DNA of 25,779 nt from JAAUQA01 sp036351435 (lineage in GTDB: Bacteria; Pseudomonadota; Gammaproteobacteria; Competibacterales; Competibacteraceae). The stretch covers positions 1-25,779 of the forward strand of contig JAZBPA010000358.1 in the NCBI GenBank assembly GCA_036351435.1. The letters are read 5' to 3'. The position numbers were made by a program, and so were the translations under genes. The notes below the pieces were generated by a model. It was given only the letters and a program-made list of their open reading frames with translations, ran no database searches and was not told the DNA's origin. How positions within the stretch are numbered: the first letter of the stretch is position 1; each line of letters starts with the position of its first letter. This document shows positions 23,001 to 25,779 of the stretch, in pieces.

Positions 23001-25779
23001 CCAGTAACCACACTGCAGCCGTCAGCGTGGCCAAAACCGCATAACTTTGGATACTGAAGCGGTAATGCCAGGAGCCCAATCCGAAAAATAAGCCGCTGAG
23101 GACCAATGCCACGAGCGGCAAAATGCTCAGTCCCTGATCAATACCAACTAGCAAAGAGAACGGCACAGCGGAGCCAGCGATGAACGACGTGCACAGCAAC
23201 AGACTCTGTTCTACAGTTTGGCGGTTCGCGTTGCCATCCGTAACGAAGTACATCGCTGTTGCCAAGCGGGAAGTCAGCGGATGGGCCAACAGACGAACGC
23301 CCAACAGCCAAGCCAGCAACGCATAGAGCGCCGCCGTCACACCGAATAGCGCCGGTGTTACGTTCATTCCCCCCAAAAAACCGAGTATTGATCCCAATCC
23401 CAGCAACAGCGGCAGTGGTGTGATCCAAATCAACTTGTGGAAATAGCCGAGCACCAAAACAGTAGCCAATGCCCCCACTGCGGCGCTCCAAGGCCAAGCT
23501 GGAGTTAAACCCTGATTAAAGAGATAAACGGTTAACTGACCGAAGCCAATCAACCAAATCAGAATCAATACTTGTCCTAATGGCTGACGAACCACTGAAA
23601 CGGGATGTAGCGGTTGCGGGGTGAAAAACCGACTTATCCAATCCGTTGAGCCATCTTCATCTTCATCCTCGACATCCTCTGGAGCGACGATCGCTGCAGC
23701 GGGCTGTTCCAAAGGAAAGCGGTGCTGCAACCACCAAAGCATTGCCCATAACGGCAACACCAGTAGAAACTGGCTCAAACCAACGCCAGAACTCGGCAGA
23801 TATACAGCTTTAAATAAAGCTCCCGCCGCACCCCAGCACAACAGCAGACCGTAAAACAACACCTGCTGACGCAGCCGCAGACTCTGCCACAACAACACCC
23901 CACCCAGAATAGCCAGCAACAGAATCAAAGCAGGTAGATCATGGGACGACAGCCAACTACTCGCTAAGCCGATTCCCAGCGCCAGCAACACATTAAGCAG
24001 TGCGCTCAGGAGAAACACCGGTGCCCGTTGAGGCAACCGCTGGAGGCCACTCAAACCGCGCCAGGTCCATAGCATCGCTAGACCAGCACAGCCGAACGCC
24101 CATTGCCATTCGTGAGTCAACACGGCGGTAGCTGGAGAATAAAGCACCGCGACCGTAGCCAGCAGCGTGACCAGATACCACACAGCCGTTTCCGTGCGAG
24201 CGGACAGAGCGAGTGGAATCAGCGTTTGCCGGGTTAAAAAATACAAGCCAGCGCTGGCAATCAGCGCGGTGGCCATTCCCGGTAGGCCGGGTTGTGCCCA
24301 ATACAGGCTCCAGCCAGCCAGTCCGGCCAAGAGCAGGCTAAATACGCCGAAGCATTGCTGCGCGAGATTGCGGGAACGAGGTTGGGCCCAACGGATTACC
24401 CCCAACAACCCGACCAGTCCAGGTAGACTCGCCAGAAAATAGAGTTCGTAGGCTAGTGGTTTCAGTACCAACAAGCCATAAGCACCGCTTAAACAGGCCA
24501 ACATCAAATAAAGTGGTGGCCAAGTTAGATAGCGCCATGTCACCCAACCGTATAATCCGGCCCCCAACCCCAGAGTGATGATACCGGGGATCGTGCCCTG
24601 CACACCTACGGCGATGGCCAGCGCCGACAATCCGTACAGGCCGAAGGTAAAGCGGGAAAGCACAGGGTATTTGTTGACCCAGTCCTTGAACGCGGCATCG
24701 ACCTGGAACAGCAAACCGCTGAGAATCATCAAGAATGGGCCGAAATACCCATCCGGCAGCTTGCCCGGATAGGCCCAAGTCAGATGAAGGAACGACACCG
24801 CAGCGGTGTAAACCAACAAGCCGCCAGCATAATAGGCAGTCCGGCGTTGATCGATGAACCAGTTCCGCACCCAGTGACGGGTGAATGCGAATAGTCCGTA
24901 GCCCATCAGCGCCAATAAAACGCCATGTAAAGCTGCCAACCAAGTCCAATGCGGTGCGTTCGGCAAAACGGGAACGGCCAGTTGCACAGCTGCCAGCGCT
25001 ATCACCAGACGTGGATGCAGTCCCTGTAATGATCGATCCATAAGAGTACTGGCCAACGCTACAGCCCAATACAACACCCCTAGCACTAAGCCGGTTAATC
25101 CGACGCCTACGATCAGCAATGGACCTTCGGCGGCGGCAATCAAGCGGGCAGCGACCGCCACATTCAATGGCACCAACAACATGCTGATGCTTAACAGCAC
25201 ACCGCTAGCCGTACTTAATTCCGGTCTTTTCGAGCGCAACTGATAACCGGCCCAGAGCAGAAAACCGCTGTACCCCAGCAAACTGGCGAATACCACCAAG
25301 GCGAACATAAAACCCGAGGTATTCCGTACCAGGAACACCGTACCCGCAATCAGGCAGAAACCGCCGATAAACCAGCCGATGTTCTGGACCAGAAACGGTA
25401 CCGCCAGTTGCGGCCAGCCGGATACGCGTTCTAATAGGCGTTCGAAGGCACTTGGTTCGGTGGGTGTCCAATCCGCTTCCGCTTCAAGCGGCTCGGGTTC
25501 CGGTTTCGGCTGCTTGGCGACAAATCGAAAAGCCGGTTGCGCGGGAGCAGGTTTTGAAATGACGGGCGGTTCCGGTACCACTGGGGGCGGAGGTATTTCG
25601 ACCGACTGCTTGGTTAATGCGGCGGGTGTGACTGATACGGCTGGTTGTTGTGTTTCAGGCTCAGGCTGTTGTTGGGGAGCGGTTTGCCAGGGCGGTGGAC
25701 CGGGCGGCTGGTCAGTCAAGTCGGCAAAGTGGTTCCACGCATCCCTGCGTCGTTCTCGCCAACCATCACTATCCGGCGA
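20032..25779 (-). CDS. Giant multi-pass membrane protein, 5' end outside the window
   Basis: One uninterrupted frame runs from the right edge to TAA at 20034-20032, over 1,910 codons. The first possible start inside the window is a TTG at 25719, but the frame is open upstream (DSDGWRERRRDAWNHFADL), so the true start probably lies beyond the edge. The N-terminus is a Pro/Gln/Glu-rich cytoplasmic tail of about 90 residues. After ERLLERVSGWPQLAVPFLVQ begins an almost continuous series of hydrophobic segments rich in Leu, Ala, Trp and Gly, dozens in all. An acidic hydrophilic loop (EDVEDEDEDG) interrupts it near residue 680. The C-terminus is short and basic/acidic (MQRLRIMRADLADWE). No transporter, glycosyltransferase or catalytic motif is recognisable. 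The start of the membrane part faintly recalls DUF2157/DUF2339-type proteins, which I cannot confirm. Confidence 0.88.
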   Translation of the reverse strand, partial: SPDSDGWRERRRDAWNHFADLTDQPPGPPPWQTAPQQQPEPETQQPAVSVTPAALTKQSVEIPPPPVVPEPPVISKPAPAQPAFRFVAKQPKPEPEPLEAEADWTPTEPSAFERLLERVSGWPQLAVPFLVQNIGWFIGGFCLIAGTVFLVRNTSGFMFALVVFASLLGYSGFLLWAGYQLRSKRPELSTASGVLLSISMLLVPLNVAVAARLIAAAEGPLLIVGVGLTGLVLGVLYWAVALASTLMDRSLQGLHPRLVIALAAVQLAVPVLPNAPHWTWLAALHGVLLALMGYGLFAFTRHWVRNWFIDQRRTAYYAGGLLVYTAAVSFLHLTWAYPGKLPDGYFGPFLMILSGLLFQVDAAFKDWVNKYPVLSRFTFGLYGLSALAIAVGVQGTIPGIITLGLGAGLYGWVTWRYLTWPPLYLMLACLSGAYGLLVLKPLAYELYFLASLPGLVGLLGVIRWAQPRSRNLAQQCFGVFSLLLAGLAGWSLYWAQPGLPGMATALIASAGLYFLTRQTLIPLALSARTETAVWYLVTLLATVAVLYSPATAVLTHEWQWAFGCAGLAMLWTWRGLSGLQRLPQRAPVFLLSALLNVLLALGIGLASSWLSSHDLPALILLLAILGGVLLWQSLRLRQQVLFYGLLLCWGAAGALFKAVYLPSSGVGLSQFLLVLPLWAMLWWLQHRFPLEQPAAAIVAPEDVEDEDEDGSTDWISRFFTPQPLHPVSVVRQPLGQVLILIWLIGFGQLTVYLFNQGLTPAWPWSAAVGALATVLVLGYFHKLIWITPLPLLLGLGSILGFLGGMNVTPALFGVTAALYALLAWLLGVRLLAHPLTSRLATAMYFVTDGNANRQTVEQSLLLCTSFIAGSAVPFSLLVGIDQGLSILPLVALVLSGLFFGLGSWHYRFSIQSYAVLATLTAAVWLLDFWRDTPIWVGIGQASANALLSLVMVGIALMLEQRPALIAGRFNLYCQPLRTVSVVLALLAVVDVPFLMYPLLGFVPVSWTDSLTLLTAGVALLLATFGRLYWSVLGVFLVTWAVYGLMSGWLFMPWPAYSGLILAVLACTEAALANYLDYRDNRWAAIRQALYVVAGLAYGIALMAAVLSFLQGDSRLPGLLAVLSLGLLPLLKPLDAAPFWRSIGVASLLTALLYSLATLRVGPISPYGLLIAIVWGYVFWLVGNVLVARFNARWPIWALAEAPWPWLGLLVVLFGTLTGLMLPTAVFFMLGLTLYLLLMIRNSALIAFPWLAVVALAVAGLTVGEPWSVLMTGEAEALYAMVWQLTTLIWINLLFLAVPFWRRYGSAIAARLAWQRDDLEIPLAWLPFALLLIPLAQLLMLEGLWAYGNLSSATSFPVPLWGAAVLIASFGHALWVQPSWFQAQAFVLGLYAFLVASVALIGSAALLPPVSALWSGALLLIWRYRLTEQEALTRALNNWLFILPLLTGVLLLTLPEVGWGERTATLGILAMVTAAQGWWWEQRSWLTLSLALLLACGYALWPALMPLTDWTQLLPWYAVQTMVVVWFLTLLRGRFEHWLTRQAAHSVLQSRVEQLQQVFSEAVSALLILPLLMLAAHALQIYGHLVLHSTASLPWLFGSLADAGAAVAGWVLLLAMTVRLAWQQANRAEWVYASALLGLALAGYVRLVTLGVTPFTVLESGVLIAVGYGVFMLQRLTGSVPLYRVALVIPLLALFILPPLQTVWQGDWTGVLTTGADERVSISGILVAIAVLYIALSSTLHRPLPIYLGVLALNAGIYLWVPHWAKDSGLWQFYVIPASVTVLALLHWHRQELRPAVLNGARLAAMSVLYASVLADVFQAHTGLMVFVLALVLNLLGIALGIALRIRAFLYAGVAFLVLNVTGQLLRYYPEQGLSRALILIGLGVAITVGMVGFNIKREAIMQRLRIMRADLADWE

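Noticed and set aside
24338..25069. 243-residue minus-strand frame within the giant membrane gene
   Set aside because: It is a shadow in another frame of the 5.7-kb membrane-protein gene, with a Ser/Gly/Arg-rich composition and no family signature.
1..25779. CRISPR arrays, tRNA or rRNA genes, intact insertion sequences
   Set aside because: Reading both strands I found no regularly spaced repeats, no cloverleaf-like intergenic stretch, and no transposase or integrase frame.

Overview
The window looks like chromosomal DNA of a gammaproteobacterium. It carries a GSI-beta glutamine synthetase with a visible adenylylation tyrosine, followed by ntrB and ntrC. It also carries an A-type Fe-S carrier of ErpA type, a TyrZ-like tyrosyl-tRNA synthetase (HIGH/KMSKS) and a MepM-type endopeptidase divergent from tyrS. 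The argC, erpA, mepM, tyrS gene order resembles that of pseudomonads and relatives. I cannot name the genus from the sequence alone. I recognise no tRNA, rRNA, CRISPR array or intact insertion sequence.

Region by region. 1-1819 (all minus) is an accessory-looking cassette: a LysM-like protein with a long hydrophobic core, an M23 peptidase with no signal peptide, and the start of a charged helical protein that leaves the window. 2120-5900 holds a LuxR-type regulator, an alpha/beta hydrolase, a stand-alone acyl-carrier-protein acyltransferase and a small XRE regulator, with AT-rich spacers. 5968-8835 (minus) is a 955-residue HEAT-like plus DUF349-repeat protein. 9135-13370 is the housekeeping block argC, erpA, mepM (minus) and tyrS. 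13371-17767 is the nitrogen-control block glnA-ntrB-ntrC. It has a candidate sigma54 promoter, GCAC-N7-GTGC NtrC boxes ahead of both glnA and ntrB, and a strong terminator between them. 17796-19226 (minus) is a restriction-modification locus: an intact MT-A70 adenine methyltransferase and a BglII/BstYI-like endonuclease broken by an in-frame stop and a frameshift. 19562-20020 is a GFA-family zinc protein. 20032 to the right edge (minus) is one very large multi-pass membrane protein whose reading frame stays open to the edge.

How the genes work together. NtrB phosphorylates or dephosphorylates NtrC according to nitrogen status, and NtrC-P with sigma54 would drive glnA. The second NtrC box, between the glnA terminator and ntrB, fits autoregulation of the kinase/regulator pair. 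The methyltransferase now probably acts alone, because its endonuclease partner is decayed. The least explained parts are the giant membrane protein, the LysM/M23 cassette and the solitary acyltransferase next to a LuxR regulator.
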